From: Vibrio lentus
GTDB taxonomy: Bacteria; Pseudomonadota; Gammaproteobacteria; Enterobacterales; Vibrionaceae
DNA length: 64,000 nucleotides
Direction of reading: 5' to 3'
NCBI RefSeq assembly: GCF_030409755.1
Contig: NZ_JAUFQE010000001.1
Location: 1-64,000 of the forward strand
In this document: positions 26,604 through 36,348 of the stretch, piece by piece
Layout of the letters: each line of letters begins with the position of its first letter
Numbering within the stretch: position 1 is the first letter of the stretch
Made by a program: the position numbers and the translations under genes
Notes under the pieces: generated by a model
The model's database searches: none
What the model saw: the letters and a program-made list of their open reading frames with translations, nothing else
What the model was told of the DNA's origin: nothing

Positions 26604-28910
26604 ATGTTGAAAAATTTTACTAGCCCAAAGACATTGTCTTCCACAACGGGTATGTTTTCTATTTTATTAGGCACGGTTTTACTTGGTGTGATGCTGGTAT
26701 TTATGTGGTCCGATCACGATATAAATAGCCATATTAGCGAGACTGTATTTAAGATAGAGACGCAATTTAACCTACCTAATGGCGATCATGTAAAGAGTTC
26801 AAAAGCCCCAGCAGCCTTACTTCCAAAACTTCGTGAACACCCACAGGTTAAAAGCGTCGGTAGGGTTAAAAGTGAATCGGTCACTATCTCCTATGGCACT
26901 GAAGAAGTGAAAAGTGTCGACGTACTTGCGATGGATGAATCGGCTAGGAAGATGCTAAAACTTGCCAATGACGGTGAGTTCGCAATGAGTAGTAACGGTG
27001 TTTACTTGTCAGAGCCCTTTGCAAAAAAACTCACTCGAAGCCCTCGTTCATTGATCGGGAAAAGGCTTAAACTGAACGAACTGGGTCTATACCAAGTAGA
27101 AGGCATTATTAAGTTAGATAAGCGCTCATCCATCAGACCAGATATGATCATCGCTTTTTCTCCCACTTTTGATTCTGTCATCAAGTCCCAATATGACAAC
27201 TGGTATGATACGCATGTCGATGTCTTTGTTGATTTAAAAAACAAAACTCCTTTGAATCTCAACCAGATTATCCTTGAAAATGCGCCACAAATTCCCGGTG
27301 CGCCTTTTACCCCTGAATCTTTTATACAATTATCGCAGCGGCCTATCTCACAGCTACATTATGATTTGAACTTTTCTGATGCGCTTGGCCTGACATTTTC
27401 CAAATCTAGCTTATACCTAATTTATGGCGTTTGTGGTTTCTCCTTTTTATTAGGCTTTGTTGGTTTTGTGAGCTCAATGATTTCCATACAGTTATCGCAA
27501 GTTGAGCGAATTAGAACAATGTTAAGTATTGGTGGAAGTTATTACCAAATCATTCTTAACGCATTAATGGAAAGAAGAATAGCGTTGCTGGGTTGTGCAG
27601 TGCTGTCGATCTCTATTTTTAATGTGGTTTTGTTTTTTTTAACTGAGGCGTTCACCTTCTTATCTGTGCTCAGTACCGAAGTTCAGTGGGTCATGTCTGC
27701 CGTGATGCTGATTTGTTTGGTAGTCGTTTATGTCACCGTGATCGCTCTGGTGGTCTCTCAAGCGATTGCATTACAAGAAGGCCAAGGCATCTCAAGGTTT
27801 TCTGATCTCAATATGGTGCACATTACCAAATTTATAATGATGATACAGATCGTTATAATAACGATGGTCATATTCATCTCTGTGAGTGTGACCTACGAGC
27901 TGCTCTCTGTTAAACAAGTCGATTATGGATACGATATCAAACGCACGCATTATGCTAAATTGAATGGGCATAATGACAGCAAGGCTCGTCATTTAAGGGA
28001 TCGCATTAATGCCGAACAAGGTCAGGTTTCCGAAGCCACTAGTTGGTATCCGTTTGATAGATCGGTGAGTTACGCTTCGGTCTCAACCGCGCAACAAACC
28101 ATGGATGAAAAAATCATACCGGTCAAATATTTTTATGCAGGGCCCAAGATTGTCGACGTCTTAGGACTCACGGTACTGACACAAAACCATGCTGTGCCAG
28201 TCTTACGTGAAAAAGACACGTCTAAAAGAGTATTTGTGATCGTCACTGAGGCGTTTTCTCACTTATTCGCCAATATCAGCGCTGAGAAATTGATTGATCA
28301 TACCTTTTACACCAATCTTGGTGATGATGTCACAGAGATTCAAGTTGTTGACGTTGTGAGTAACTTTTATCTGGGCAAAGCCAAGCCATCCTTTGAACCC
28401 ATTATGATCATCATTGATGAGACAAAAGCTAATTATCTTATCGTGAATGATGATGCTACCAAGGTGGTCTTAAACGATACGACCTTTATATCCAGCCTTG
28501 ATGCCCGAGATGAAGAGTATTCAGATTTGAGTACAATCGTTATTTATCTTTTGTTTGTCATCGTGTTAAATATTGTCCTGCTTTTGCTAAACACCATGAC
28601 GAATTCACTGGTTGAAGTTGAGAGAAACCGGTTCGCCTTGATCATCATGAGGCAGCTAGGTGCTGGATTAAAATCGATATTTTGGTATGTGTTTAAGAAT
28701 AACATACTCATTTACCTCAGTGCTTCTGGCGTTGGTGTGCTGTTGGGATACGCAGCGATCAGTAGGAAAATTTTGGCGCTTGATGGGGTGCAATTTGGCC
28801 TAAGTCATTACGTCATGTCACTATTGGTTGTGGCTGCAACGATCGCCTTTATCATTTCTCTAAGCCTCGTTATCAGTAGAAAACAGTTTCTTGCTGACCT
28901 GAAGGAATGA
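26604..28910 (+). CDS. darB: FtsX/MacB-type permease of the darobactin exporter
   Basis: A 768-aa membrane protein. A first transmembrane helix (residues 17-35) is followed by a large periplasmic domain (40-265). Three or four helices follow (about 270-293, 327-347, 362-385, 407-430), then a second periplasmic domain and three C-terminal helices from about residue 655. This is the duplicated FtsX arrangement of LolCE/YknZ-type macrolide and lipoprotein exporters. With the periplasmic adaptor and ATPase that follow it would form a tripartite envelope pump for the mature peptide, and probably gives self-protection. It overlaps darC by 4 bp. Confidence 0.88.
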   Translation: MLKNFTSPKTLSSTTGMFSILLGTVLLGVMLVFMWSDHDINSHISETVFKIETQFNLPNGDHVKSSKAPAALLPKLREHPQVKSVGRVKSESVTISYGTEEVKSVDVLAMDESARKMLKLANDGEFAMSSNGVYLSEPFAKKLTRSPRSLIGKRLKLNELGLYQVEGIIKLDKRSSIRPDMIIAFSPTFDSVIKSQYDNWYDTHVDVFVDLKNKTPLNLNQIILENAPQIPGAPFTPESFIQLSQRPISQLHYDLNFSDALGLTFSKSSLYLIYGVCGFSFLLGFVGFVSSMISIQLSQVERIRTMLSIGGSYYQIILNALMERRIALLGCAVLSISIFNVVLFFLTEAFTFLSVLSTEVQWVMSAVMLICLVVVYVTVIALVVSQAIALQEGQGISRFSDLNMVHITKFIMMIQIVIITMVIFISVSVTYELLSVKQVDYGYDIKRTHYAKLNGHNDSKARHLRDRINAEQGQVSEATSWYPFDRSVSYASVSTAQQTMDEKIIPVKYFYAGPKIVDVLGLTVLTQNHAVPVLREKDTSKRVFVIVTEAFSHLFANISAEKLIDHTFYTNLGDDVTEIQVVDVVSNFYLGKAKPSFEPIMIIIDETKANYLIVNDDATKVVLNDTTFISSLDARDEEYSDLSTIVIYLLFVIVLNIVLLLLNTMTNSLVEVERNRFALIIMRQLGAGLKSIFWYVFKNNILIYLSASGVGVLLGYAAISRKILALDGVQFGLSHYVMSLLVVAATIAFIISLSLVISRKQFLADLKE

Positions 28911-30151
28911 TTATGGATTCGGCAAGAGAACCAAAACATCACCATAAGACCAAAATAGCACTGGCGATCCTTGTGTTGCTGGTTGTTATTGTGCTCATGG
29001 GTGTTAGTCAACATCGAATGATATCAACGGTCTCAAGCTCTGAGTTGGAGCTAGTCACCGTGGAGGGCTTTCGCACCAAGATCACCACCATGGGGACAAT
29101 TAAACCAAGAAAATCGATTAAATTGTCGTCTGATATTGGCGGGCGGGTAAAGTACTACATTAACAAAAAACAGTCCTATGTTCAGCAAGGTGACATACTC
29201 CTTGAGTTGGAGAACTATGACTACACTTTGAACATTACAGAGAAGGTGGCCCAGGTTTCTGAACAGATTAGTAACCTCAGAAATACCCGTCTCAACCTTG
29301 CTAGTGAGATGAAATCGACACAATTGTCACTTGAAGATGCCATCTTCAACGTCAGGGCCATTGATCGAGAACTGGAACAAAAAGAGCGGTTGCTAACGAA
29401 AGGTCTCATTAGTAAATCGGATGTTCAATATTTGCAAGATGACCTCTCTCGTTGGATCGCCAAGCAAAAGGTGTTGTCGACCTATTACCAGTCTCAGAAA
29501 AACAAGATCCAACATCAACTGACGGAGCTTAATGAGACCGTTGATATTCTAAAAAACTTCTTACTAAAGCTTCAGGAAAGTGAGAGAAATTTAGTAGTTC
29601 GCGCCCCAATTTCGGGGAATTTGGTTGGTTTTGACATTGAGCTAGGGCAACAGATACTCCCCAAAGAGGAATTTGGATCATTAGACATCATTGATAACTT
29701 CTTAATCGAAGTCGAGCTCAGTGAATTCTACTTGGATCGCGTCAATGAATCGATGCAAGTACTTGCCACGTTCGATAATCGTAATGTCGAACTCAATGTT
29801 CTTAAGATATTCCCAAAGGTAAAACAAGGTCAGTTTCGTATGCACCTTGAAGTGCGCCTACTTGAACGCGTTGCCCGAAATATCAAAGTCGGACAATCCA
29901 TAGAAATCGAACTAACCAACGCAACTGAAACGTTGCAACCCAGTGTCCCTGTGAATGCGACTTTCAAAGAAAACAGTAATATGTTTGTCTATTTGCTTTC
30001 CAAAAATCAATCTAAGGCCGTAAAAACCCCCATCTCTATCAAAAATACCATTGGTAATGTCCTACTGGTAGACAACATGGATCTTCTTGGTAAAACGTTG
30101 ATTGTTCTAGATTGGGATAAAAATTACGAAGAGGAGCTATACATTGACTAA
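28907..30151 (+). CDS. darC: HlyD/MacA-type membrane-fusion protein of the darobactin exporter
   Basis: A 414-aa periplasmic adaptor with one N-terminal anchor helix (about residues 17-33). It has a lipoyl/barrel-sandwich half (KSIKLSSDIGGRVKYYINKKQSYVQQGDILLELENYDY), a long coiled-coil hairpin (about 100-215: VAQVSEQISNLRNTRLNL ... LTELNETVDILKNFLLKL), the returning lipoyl half (VVRAPISGNLVGFDIELGQQI) and a beta-barrel end. It links the inner-membrane permease to an outer-membrane channel such as TolC, which is not encoded here. A second possible start lies at 28913. It overlaps both neighbours, so the pump genes are translationally coupled. Confidence 0.9.
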   Translation: MIMDSAREPKHHHKTKIALAILVLLVVIVLMGVSQHRMISTVSSSELELVTVEGFRTKITTMGTIKPRKSIKLSSDIGGRVKYYINKKQSYVQQGDILLELENYDYTLNITEKVAQVSEQISNLRNTRLNLASEMKSTQLSLEDAIFNVRAIDRELEQKERLLTKGLISKSDVQYLQDDLSRWIAKQKVLSTYYQSQKNKIQHQLTELNETVDILKNFLLKLQESERNLVVRAPISGNLVGFDIELGQQILPKEEFGSLDIIDNFLIEVELSEFYLDRVNESMQVLATFDNRNVELNVLKIFPKVKQGQFRMHLEVRLLERVARNIKVGQSIEIELTNATETLQPSVPVNATFKENSNMFVYLLSKNQSKAVKTPISIKNTIGNVLLVDNMDLLGKTLIVLDWDKNYEEELYID

Positions 30152-30818
30152 CATGATTAAGCTTGAGAATGTCTATAAACACTTTTATACCCAAAAGCTA
30201 AAAACAACGGCCTTAAATAATGTCTCTATGCAGATCGAAAAAGGCGAGTTTGTGGCAATTATGGGGAAATCGGGCTCAGGAAAATCAACCCTGCTCAATG
30301 CGATTGGGTTGTTTTCCAATATTGATTCAGGGCAATTTGAGCTCAATGGCACCAATGTCTGTGGGCTCTCTCAAAAACAGAAATTGAACTACAGGCGCGG
30401 ACTATTGGGCTATGTTTTCCAGTCATTCAACCTCATTCCTGATATGACGGTACTTGAAAACGTCATGTTGCCGCTCAAGTTTCGTGGTATCGCACAGCAA
30501 GAGCGTATCGCCCTTGCCGAGAAAGAGCTCGAACTGATGGAGCTATCAAGTCGAAAAGAACATTACCCGAGTCAATTATCAGGGGGGCAGCAGCAGCGTG
30601 TTGCGATTGCAAGGGTCATGGCCTGTAAACCAGAACTCATTCTTGCTGATGAGCCGACAGGAAATTTAGATGATAAAACAGGACAAAATATTCTCGATAT
30701 TTTGCAGTATGCGAACACTGCATGTAACGCCACCATCGTGATGGTCACGCACAGTGAAAAAGCGGCAAGCGTGGCAAACAGGCAACTAAAAATGGTTGAA
30801 GGAACACTAGTAGTTTAG
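30144..30818 (+). CDS. darD: LolD/MacB-type ATPase of the darobactin exporter
   Basis: A 224-aa stand-alone ABC ATPase with Walker [10 protein letters not shown] (41-49), Q-loop [18 protein letters not shown], signature [13 protein letters not shown], Walker [14 protein letters not shown] and the switch His in MVTHS. This subfamily energises FtsX-type permeases. The TTG at 30144 lies 8 bp after GAGGAG and overlaps the darC stop; an ATG three codons later is the alternative start. The gene order permease, adaptor, ATPase agrees with darBCD. Confidence 0.93.
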   Translation: MTNMIKLENVYKHFYTQKLKTTALNNVSMQIEKGEFVAIMGKSGSGKSTLLNAIGLFSNIDSGQFELNGTNVCGLSQKQKLNYRRGLLGYVFQSFNLIPDMTVLENVMLPLKFRGIAQQERIALAEKELELMELSSRKEHYPSQLSGGQQQRVAIARVMACKPELILADEPTGNLDDKTGQNILDILQYANTACNATIVMVTHSEKAASVANRQLKMVEGTLVV

Positions 30819-30827
30819 GGGGGAATT

Positions 30828-32120
30828 ATGCTCGGAGATATTTCTGTTAAGATAGTAGATGAGCCAATCAGTTCGATTGATCAATTAGAAGTGACTGATT
30901 TTCAATATAATAGATTGGCTTCACAAATGATTGGTGAAATCAAAGGTAGTGATATTTTAGATGACGAGGAACTTGAGTTATTTAATTTTCAAATGAATAA
31001 GAGCTTTGATGCAAAGCCATTGAGAGCAAACAAGTTAGTAGTTGTTCTTAAGGCAACGCGTTTATGCAACCTCAGATGTACTTACTGTCATTCTTGGGCT
31101 GAAGGACCAAATCAAACAATCAAGTTTGAGAGACTAGTGACAATTGTGAAGCGTATATTGTCAATACCTAATGTATCGCGGGTTGAGTTTGTCTGGCATG
31201 GTGGTGAAGTGACTTTGTTAAGGACTGAGTTCTTCAAAAAGCTTATATGGTTGCAAGAGCAGTTTAAACGTAAAGATCATGTTATTACCAATACTATGCA
31301 GTCGAATGCTGTGAATATCTCACGGGAATGGCTCACCTTTTTAAAAGGAATGGGCATGTCTGTCGGTATTAGTTTCGATGGTGTACCGGAGATACATGAT
31401 AGCCGACGTCTCGATGTAAGAGGACGGCCAACCAGCCATAAAGTAGCAAATGGAATTAAGCAATTGAAACTATATGGCATACCATATGGTGCGCTAATTG
31501 TAGTCGACCGAGATTTGTACAATATCGAGCCGGAGAAACTCCTCAGCTACTTAACTTCGATTGAATTGAATGATATTGAATTTCTAAACATTGTGCCTGA
31601 TAACCGTGCTAAACCAGGAGATGATATTGGTACAGCCTATATTAGTTATCAGGAGTATATTAAATTTTTGATTGGTGTATATAAAGTTTGGTATACTTCA
31701 TATCAACAAAAAATACAAATTCGTATGTTCGATAACTTTATTGATGTATTATCAGGCAAAGAAAAAAAATTGTCTGCATGCTATTGGTCAGGTAATTGTT
31801 CACAAGAGATTGTTACTATAGAACCTAATGGAGATGTTTCTCCATGTGATAAATATGTTGGAGAGGTTGGTAGTATCTACGGTTCGTTAATGGAATCCGA
31901 TTTGGCTACTTTATTAGAAAATTCTCGTCATAATAAAGATTCAATAAAAGAAGAGGTTGAATCCCATAATCGTATGGGTGAATGTGAGTGGTTTTCTTTT
32001 TGTAATGGCGGTTGCCCACATGACCGTGTTATTAATTCCCGTCATGTTGAAGGCTATAATGATAAGTGTTGTGGTACAGGTGAATTGTTAAAAGTCATTA
32101 AAGAATCATTAGTAAAATAA
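30828..32120 (+). CDS. darE: Radical SAM/SPASM enzyme, darobactin maturase
   Basis: A 430-aa radical SAM protein. The [4Fe-4S]-AdoMet motif CNLRCTYC uses Cys80, Cys84 and Cys87, and is followed by the barrel motifs EFVWHGGEVTLL (GGE) and VGISFDGVPEIHD. The C-terminal SPASM domain has cysteines near 318, 324, 340, 386, 392, 396 and 414/415 for auxiliary clusters. The first 70 residues probably contact the leader peptide. The family matches the enzymes that form Trp ether and Trp-Lys crosslinks, and the gene follows the dar pump exactly as in known clusters. It begins 9 bp after darD behind a GGGGGG site. Codon use becomes AT-richer toward its 3' end. Confidence 0.93.
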   Translation: MLGDISVKIVDEPISSIDQLEVTDFQYNRLASQMIGEIKGSDILDDEELELFNFQMNKSFDAKPLRANKLVVVLKATRLCNLRCTYCHSWAEGPNQTIKFERLVTIVKRILSIPNVSRVEFVWHGGEVTLLRTEFFKKLIWLQEQFKRKDHVITNTMQSNAVNISREWLTFLKGMGMSVGISFDGVPEIHDSRRLDVRGRPTSHKVANGIKQLKLYGIPYGALIVVDRDLYNIEPEKLLSYLTSIELNDIEFLNIVPDNRAKPGDDIGTAYISYQEYIKFLIGVYKVWYTSYQQKIQIRMFDNFIDVLSGKEKKLSACYWSGNCSQEIVTIEPNGDVSPCDKYVGEVGSIYGSLMESDLATLLENSRHNKDSIKEEVESHNRMGECEWFSFCNGGCPHDRVINSRHVEGYNDKCCGTGELLKVIKESLVK

Positions 32121-32129
32121 TCAAATATA

Positions 32130-33869
32130 ATGGAAAAAACTATTCCAGATAATATTGTTTATGCGAAGTTGAAGTCGCTATGCGCCGAAAAATTTTGGCA
32201 CATAGTTTTGATAATCATATTAAACATTATGGTTGTTGGCAGTTCGTTTTTTATAGCTTCTACGATTGAACGGTTGTTTGATAGAGAAGTGACAATAGAT
32301 CGGCTCAACTATTTTGTTGTCATGACTTTGTTTTTATTAGTCACTTTTGTAGTTAGCAGTGGACTTAGAAAAAAACTAGTTTTTGATGTAAAGGAAATGC
32401 TCAGTACCAAACTTCAGAGCTTCGCTATTCGACAGCTTATGTTCAAGCAACAACAATTGTTCGATGAAGTCTCACCCTCTAGTTTGCATGCAAATGTCGA
32501 CCATGATATTAACGCTATCAATGTTTACCTTCACTTTATTCTTAGTATTTTTGTTCAATCCTCTGGTACCTTACTGTGCGGATTAATTTATTTGCTTTCT
32601 ACCAATTTATATATGACCTTAGTGTCTGTTGTGGTTATGCCGGTTTTGATTCTGGTTATATTTCGGATAAGTCAGAATGCTACGGCAGCTAACAACCGAA
32701 AAAGAAATGCATCGTCGCTGTTTAACTCAGCTATTATTGAAACTTTGTCTGGCATTGAGTCTATAAAAATACACAAAATGGAGAAATTACTGGGTAATAA
32801 AATCGAATCCAAAGCTGAAACAGTCTATATAGAATCAAAAAAATTGCATTTTTTTGATTCCATCATATCTATAATGATAATATTCGGTGGATTTTCCAGT
32901 GTCATTTTAGTACTTTGGGTTGGAGGGCAGAATGTTATAACAGGCTCAATGTCATCAGGTGAATTAGTCGCATTCGTGATGGTTTTACTGTTTATGTCAT
33001 ATTCTTTTGCCTCTATTAGTGATATTAATTCAATTACACTTAAAGCAAAAAGTGCTATGAAACATCTTAATTTTCTATTGCAGCCAGACTATAATCAATG
33101 CACTAGAATTAAAAAAAACAACACGATTCACGGGGATAAGATCGATCTGATTGATCTATCATTTTATTATAATTTCTCAGAGTTTCCAGCATTAAAAAAC
33201 GTATCGCACACCTTCTATAGAAACCATATTTACTCAATAGTTGGGCGTTCTGGCTCTGGTAAAAGTACACTTATAAAGCTCATATCTGGCCTATACTATA
33301 ATTACCATGGTAAAATAATGTTGGGAGAAGTCGAGGGAAAAACTCTTCAAGGAAGTAAACGGGTAACTCTTGTTGAGCAAGACCCCTTCTTTTTTAGCGG
33401 TACACTATGGGAAAACATCACATTATTGCCGCGGTATACTCAGGTTGATGAGATCAGACTTAAACGTGCGTCTAAGCTATCAAATTTCGACACAGTAATG
33501 CTAAACAATGATCTAACCTTTAACAGTTATATTCATGTGAATGCTGCTAACTTATCGGGTGGCGAAAAGCAACGTCTTGCGATTGCGAGAGCGCTCTATA
33601 GTGAACAGGATATACTGATATTTGATGAAGCAACGAATTCATTGGACTTCGCTACTGAGATAGGTTTTCACCAACATCTAAAAGAGATCTCTAAAGATAA
33701 AATTGTTCTAGTAGTTACCCATAATCTAAATAATATTTATCTAACGGATCAAGTTGTTGTCGTTGATTCTGGACACATCGTTGCAGCTGATCCCCCTCAT
33801 AAAATCATTAGTAATAAGTATTTCAAGCGTATAAGTAAAGGCAATCAACGAAGCCATGGATCTGAATAA
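32130..33869 (+). CDS. Additional ABC exporter in the darobactin-type cluster
   Basis: A 579-aa half-transporter: about six membrane helices (roughly residues 20-300) fused to a nucleotide-binding domain with GRSGSGKST (about 370), LSGGEKQRLAIARAL, LIFDEATNSLD and the switch VVTHN. It has no C39 peptidase domain, so it does not remove the leader as many bacteriocin exporters do. It lies 9 bp after darE with the same low GC and is probably co-transcribed. The best-known Photorhabdus cluster consists of darA-E, so this is an extra gene. It may move the modified precursor or mature peptide across the inner membrane, or give resistance. Confidence 0.88.
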   Translation: MEKTIPDNIVYAKLKSLCAEKFWHIVLIIILNIMVVGSSFFIASTIERLFDREVTIDRLNYFVVMTLFLLVTFVVSSGLRKKLVFDVKEMLSTKLQSFAIRQLMFKQQQLFDEVSPSSLHANVDHDINAINVYLHFILSIFVQSSGTLLCGLIYLLSTNLYMTLVSVVVMPVLILVIFRISQNATAANNRKRNASSLFNSAIIETLSGIESIKIHKMEKLLGNKIESKAETVYIESKKLHFFDSIISIMIIFGGFSSVILVLWVGGQNVITGSMSSGELVAFVMVLLFMSYSFASISDINSITLKAKSAMKHLNFLLQPDYNQCTRIKKNNTIHGDKIDLIDLSFYYNFSEFPALKNVSHTFYRNHIYSIVGRSGSGKSTLIKLISGLYYNYHGKIMLGEVEGKTLQGSKRVTLVEQDPFFFSGTLWENITLLPRYTQVDEIRLKRASKLSNFDTVMLNNDLTFNSYIHVNAANLSGGEKQRLAIARALYSEQDILIFDEATNSLDFATEIGFHQHLKEISKDKIVLVVTHNLNNIYLTDQVVVVDSGHIVAADPPHKIISNKYFKRISKGNQRSHGSE

Positions 33870-34036
33870 TGCGTTGGCACATACCTAATCAACTTGAAGA
33901 TGCAAGCTTGAGCACCTGAAAATTATTATTAATTCGAGATGTTAATCCGAGTTTCCGCATCCAATTCAGGAATAAACGGCCTCATAGAGTCTACCTAACA
34001 ATTTTGAAAGCCGAGTTGGATGCTATTGAAGCTCTG
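33870..34036. other. Gap after the cluster with a small gene remnant
   Basis: The plus strand at about 33921-34041 keeps an open frame (RDVNPSFRIQFRNKRPHRVYL, then TILKAELDAIEALL) without a start codon, ending at a TAA. It appears to be the 3' end of a lost gene and I do not recognise it. No terminator was found for the cluster. Confidence 0.3.
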
Positions 34037-35266
34037 TTATAAATCCTGACCGTTGATCTCCAAGATATCTATACCTTCGAACTTCAAGAAGAGCCAACGT
34101 GCCGTCGGTTTCGACGTTGGCTTGTTCTTTACCATGCTCGGGAAGAACTCCTCGGTTTGTGTTAATTGCTTTCTGATTTTGTGCTCTAAGCTGGGGTAGC
34201 TAAGCAGGCTCAACGTCATTATCATTAGCAATGCTTCAATACGCTGTGGCTTTTTCTAGCTCGGTAAACGGTCCTGCCTCTATGAAGTATTGATACCCTG
34301 TTGGTTTTTCATTTTTCTTTGGGCGACCAGGACTAGAGAAAGTAGGGACTTTTATGGTCGCGGTCTGTTCAAATCCCAGTAAGTGGCATTGTTTCTTGAA
34401 CTCTTTGAGCGCCAACTCTACATTAGCATCGCAAGCGAATAGCTTTTTGCATATTTTATCTAACACATTGATTTATGTTGCTAAATTTCTCTTTAAGTTA
34501 TTTTAAATGTGATCTCTTCTTGCTTCGTAGCTTGCCCATTGTGACTAGCAACCAGCGCTGAATAACCTTGCCGTAGTCAGAGTCTATCCAGCACCCTGAG
34601 TAGCCATTTCCTATAGCGCTTAATTGCTTTGCGAGTTTGATGATCATCGGGACGCGGGTAATGAACTTTTGCTTTTGTTCATCTAACGAGGAGATGCTTT
34701 CTTCTGTGTACAAGGCGGCATCAGCGATAAAGTAACGGCTATTTTGCACGTCTTTTAGACAATGAATGTGCTTGCTAGTGACCTCAGCGAATGCCTTGGC
34801 ATCATTGGTGTTACCACTGAGCGCTTGCATATAAACAGGAAGACCGGCTTGGTTTTCACAAATGAGCTCAAGCCGATGGCCTCGGCTATAACCTTTCACG
34901 AGCCTAATAGCATTGGTATCTTCCTCTTGAGCATACTCGCCATCAACGTGAAAGCTAGTGATATCAAGATGAACAGAATCAGTAGTCAAACCTAGCTTAT
35001 CAACAACGCGTTCAGCAAGAGCCTGAGAGAGCGCTGAGACATTGGCTTCGTATAGGGCATTAGTACATCATCGGTAAGATGATGTGCTTTAACATCCTTG
35101 GCGAGTAATCTAGACACGGGCGTGGTCAGCGTTGAAAAGTCGGAGAACATGTGAAGTGTTCTGCTGTGCTCTCCGAGTCCATCATTCGTGGCAGGCCGAT
35201 TTCATGGAAAAATGCTGCAATGAGACCAAGATGAGCCAAGCGTTTCATAACAGGTTGAGTAGGCAT
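34037..35266 (-). pseudogene. Decayed IS1634-family transposase
   Basis: The minus strand carries a transposase in several frames. MPTQPVMKRLAHLGLIAAFF starts at 35266; SVHLDITSFHVDGEYAQEED, GLPVYMQALSGNTNDAKAF and SRYFIADAALYTEESI ... FITRVP lie in 34498-34989; GRPKKNEKPTGYQY in 34236-34466; and LMIMTLSLLSYPSLEHKIRK with TARWLFLKFEGIDIL at the 3' end. These are typical IS1634 blocks in order. Frameshifts and stops separate them, and the total is shorter than an intact gene of the family, so it is inactive. It borders the darobactin-type cluster on the right. Confidence 0.8.
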
Positions 35267-35459
35267 ATTTTGAGACTGTCAAATAACAGTAATAAACCAA
35301 AACTGCCGAGCGCGGTCAAGATGGTGTCGTTTTTTTTACTGATAAATGAACGCTGGAGAACACTATTTAAATTATTAAATTGGGGGCGGAATGACGGATA
35401 CAATATCGCCTTTCTAAAGTCATATTTTACTGTTATTTCGTTTTACGAATGGCCCTGAA

Positions 35460-35968
35460 TTCCTAAAAGGTGTTGTGACTTTTTAGTAGTGTGATCCATT
35501 TTTCACCCCAACCCCTTTTAATATGGGCGACTTTACCTAATAATATAAAGCCTTAGAGAAAGCACAAATTATGCAAGCGGTTAACGAAGTGGCCCTGTTT
35601 CCCCTCAATCCAATCCCACACACCACGGCGCATTGAAATCAATGCAAATGGTTGTCTGTTAAAAAAATAAAGACAATAAAAACAATAATTTAAAGATATA
35701 ATAGTCGTTTAAAGTAACGTGGAAAAATTTTCAAAAATTACACTAATTAGCCGCTTAAATTTCAATGGATAAATATATATTTTCAATGAATATTGATTGA
35801 TCCCTTATATATAAAGCGATGAGAGCGTTTTCAATGCTATTTTAATTGGAAATCATTGAATGTTGATTGAGCCCCTTATTGACAAGGCTCAGTGGGTGTT
35901 TTATAAAATTAATTGATTGAAATTTCATTGGAATAACAATGCTTTTAATTGGGGTAGAGGAGGGTAAT
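35460..35968. other. AT-rich region with iterated motifs, candidate oriT or iterons
   Basis: About 500 bp without a gene. From 35755 to 35935, TTGATTGA occurs three times (near 35795, 35865 and 35908). CAATG/CATTG units recur about every 20-50 bp. The pairs TTGATTGATCCCTTAT and TTGATTGAGCCCCTTAT form a longer repeat. A GAGCC...GGCTC hairpin lies near 35873-35894. The region lies between a decayed IS and a small DNA-binding-like gene, close to the end of traI. This fits an origin (transfer or replication) or an operator array. I cannot place a nic site. Confidence 0.4.
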
Positions 35969-36328
35969 ATGACACGTTCTTATCCATTACAAAGCTCATT
36001 ACGTGGAAAGTTAGCGCAAGATTTTAAGACGTTTAGGGATAAGGAAGCGTTAAGTGATGCCGAGGCCACGCGGCAACTTTTGATGTTGGCACTGCGCATT
36101 AAACTCAATGACAGTGAGGATGATAGTCCATCGAATCGTGAGTTGATGGAAGAGATTTATCGTGTCGTTCGTGGTTCATCTGCGATCACTGATGTGGTTC
36201 ATGGACAAACTTTTGATGGTGAAAAATTATTCCGAGAACAAAAAGAATCCAAACCCTTTAGGCAACAGGTGAAATCTGATATCGATAATAAAGTCGATGA
36301 GTTTCTGGCAGGCAAAAAAAAAGGGTAG
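35969..36328 (+). CDS. Small putative DNA-binding (relaxosome-type) protein
   Basis: A 119-aa protein starting at the ATG behind a very strong GAGGAGGG site; an upstream ATG at 35939 is weaker. The N-terminus, RSYPLQSSLRGKLAQDFKTF then LSDAEATRQLLMLALRIKL (residues 3-46), fits a ribbon-helix-helix fold, and the rest is charged and helical. TraY/MobC-like accessory proteins have this form and lie next to oriT. The iterated AT-rich region directly upstream would be its binding site. It converges on the traI 3' end with a shared terminator. The family call is tentative. Confidence 0.6.
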   Translation: MTRSYPLQSSLRGKLAQDFKTFRDKEALSDAEATRQLLMLALRIKLNDSEDDSPSNRELMEEIYRVVRGSSAITDVVHGQTFDGEKLFREQKESKPFRQQVKSDIDNKVDEFLAGKKKG

Positions 36329-36348
36329 TCCATTGGACACCCCTTTTT
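36314..36348. terminator. Bidirectional terminator between convergent genes
   Basis: A9 then GGGTAGTCC, ATT, GGACACCC and CTTTTT: an eight-pair stem with one bulged A, flanked by an A-run and a T-run. It can terminate the plus-strand gene at 35969 and the minus-strand traI segment. Confidence 0.85.

Noticed and set aside
35132..35458. Plus-strand frame of 108 codons
   Set aside because: It overlaps the decayed IS1634 transposase, which explains the DNA better, and ends in unsupported sequence.
35755..35935. Possible CRISPR array because of repeated TTGATTGA units
   Set aside because: Repeats are only about 8-16 bp, unevenly spaced and imperfect, with no cas genes anywhere in the window.
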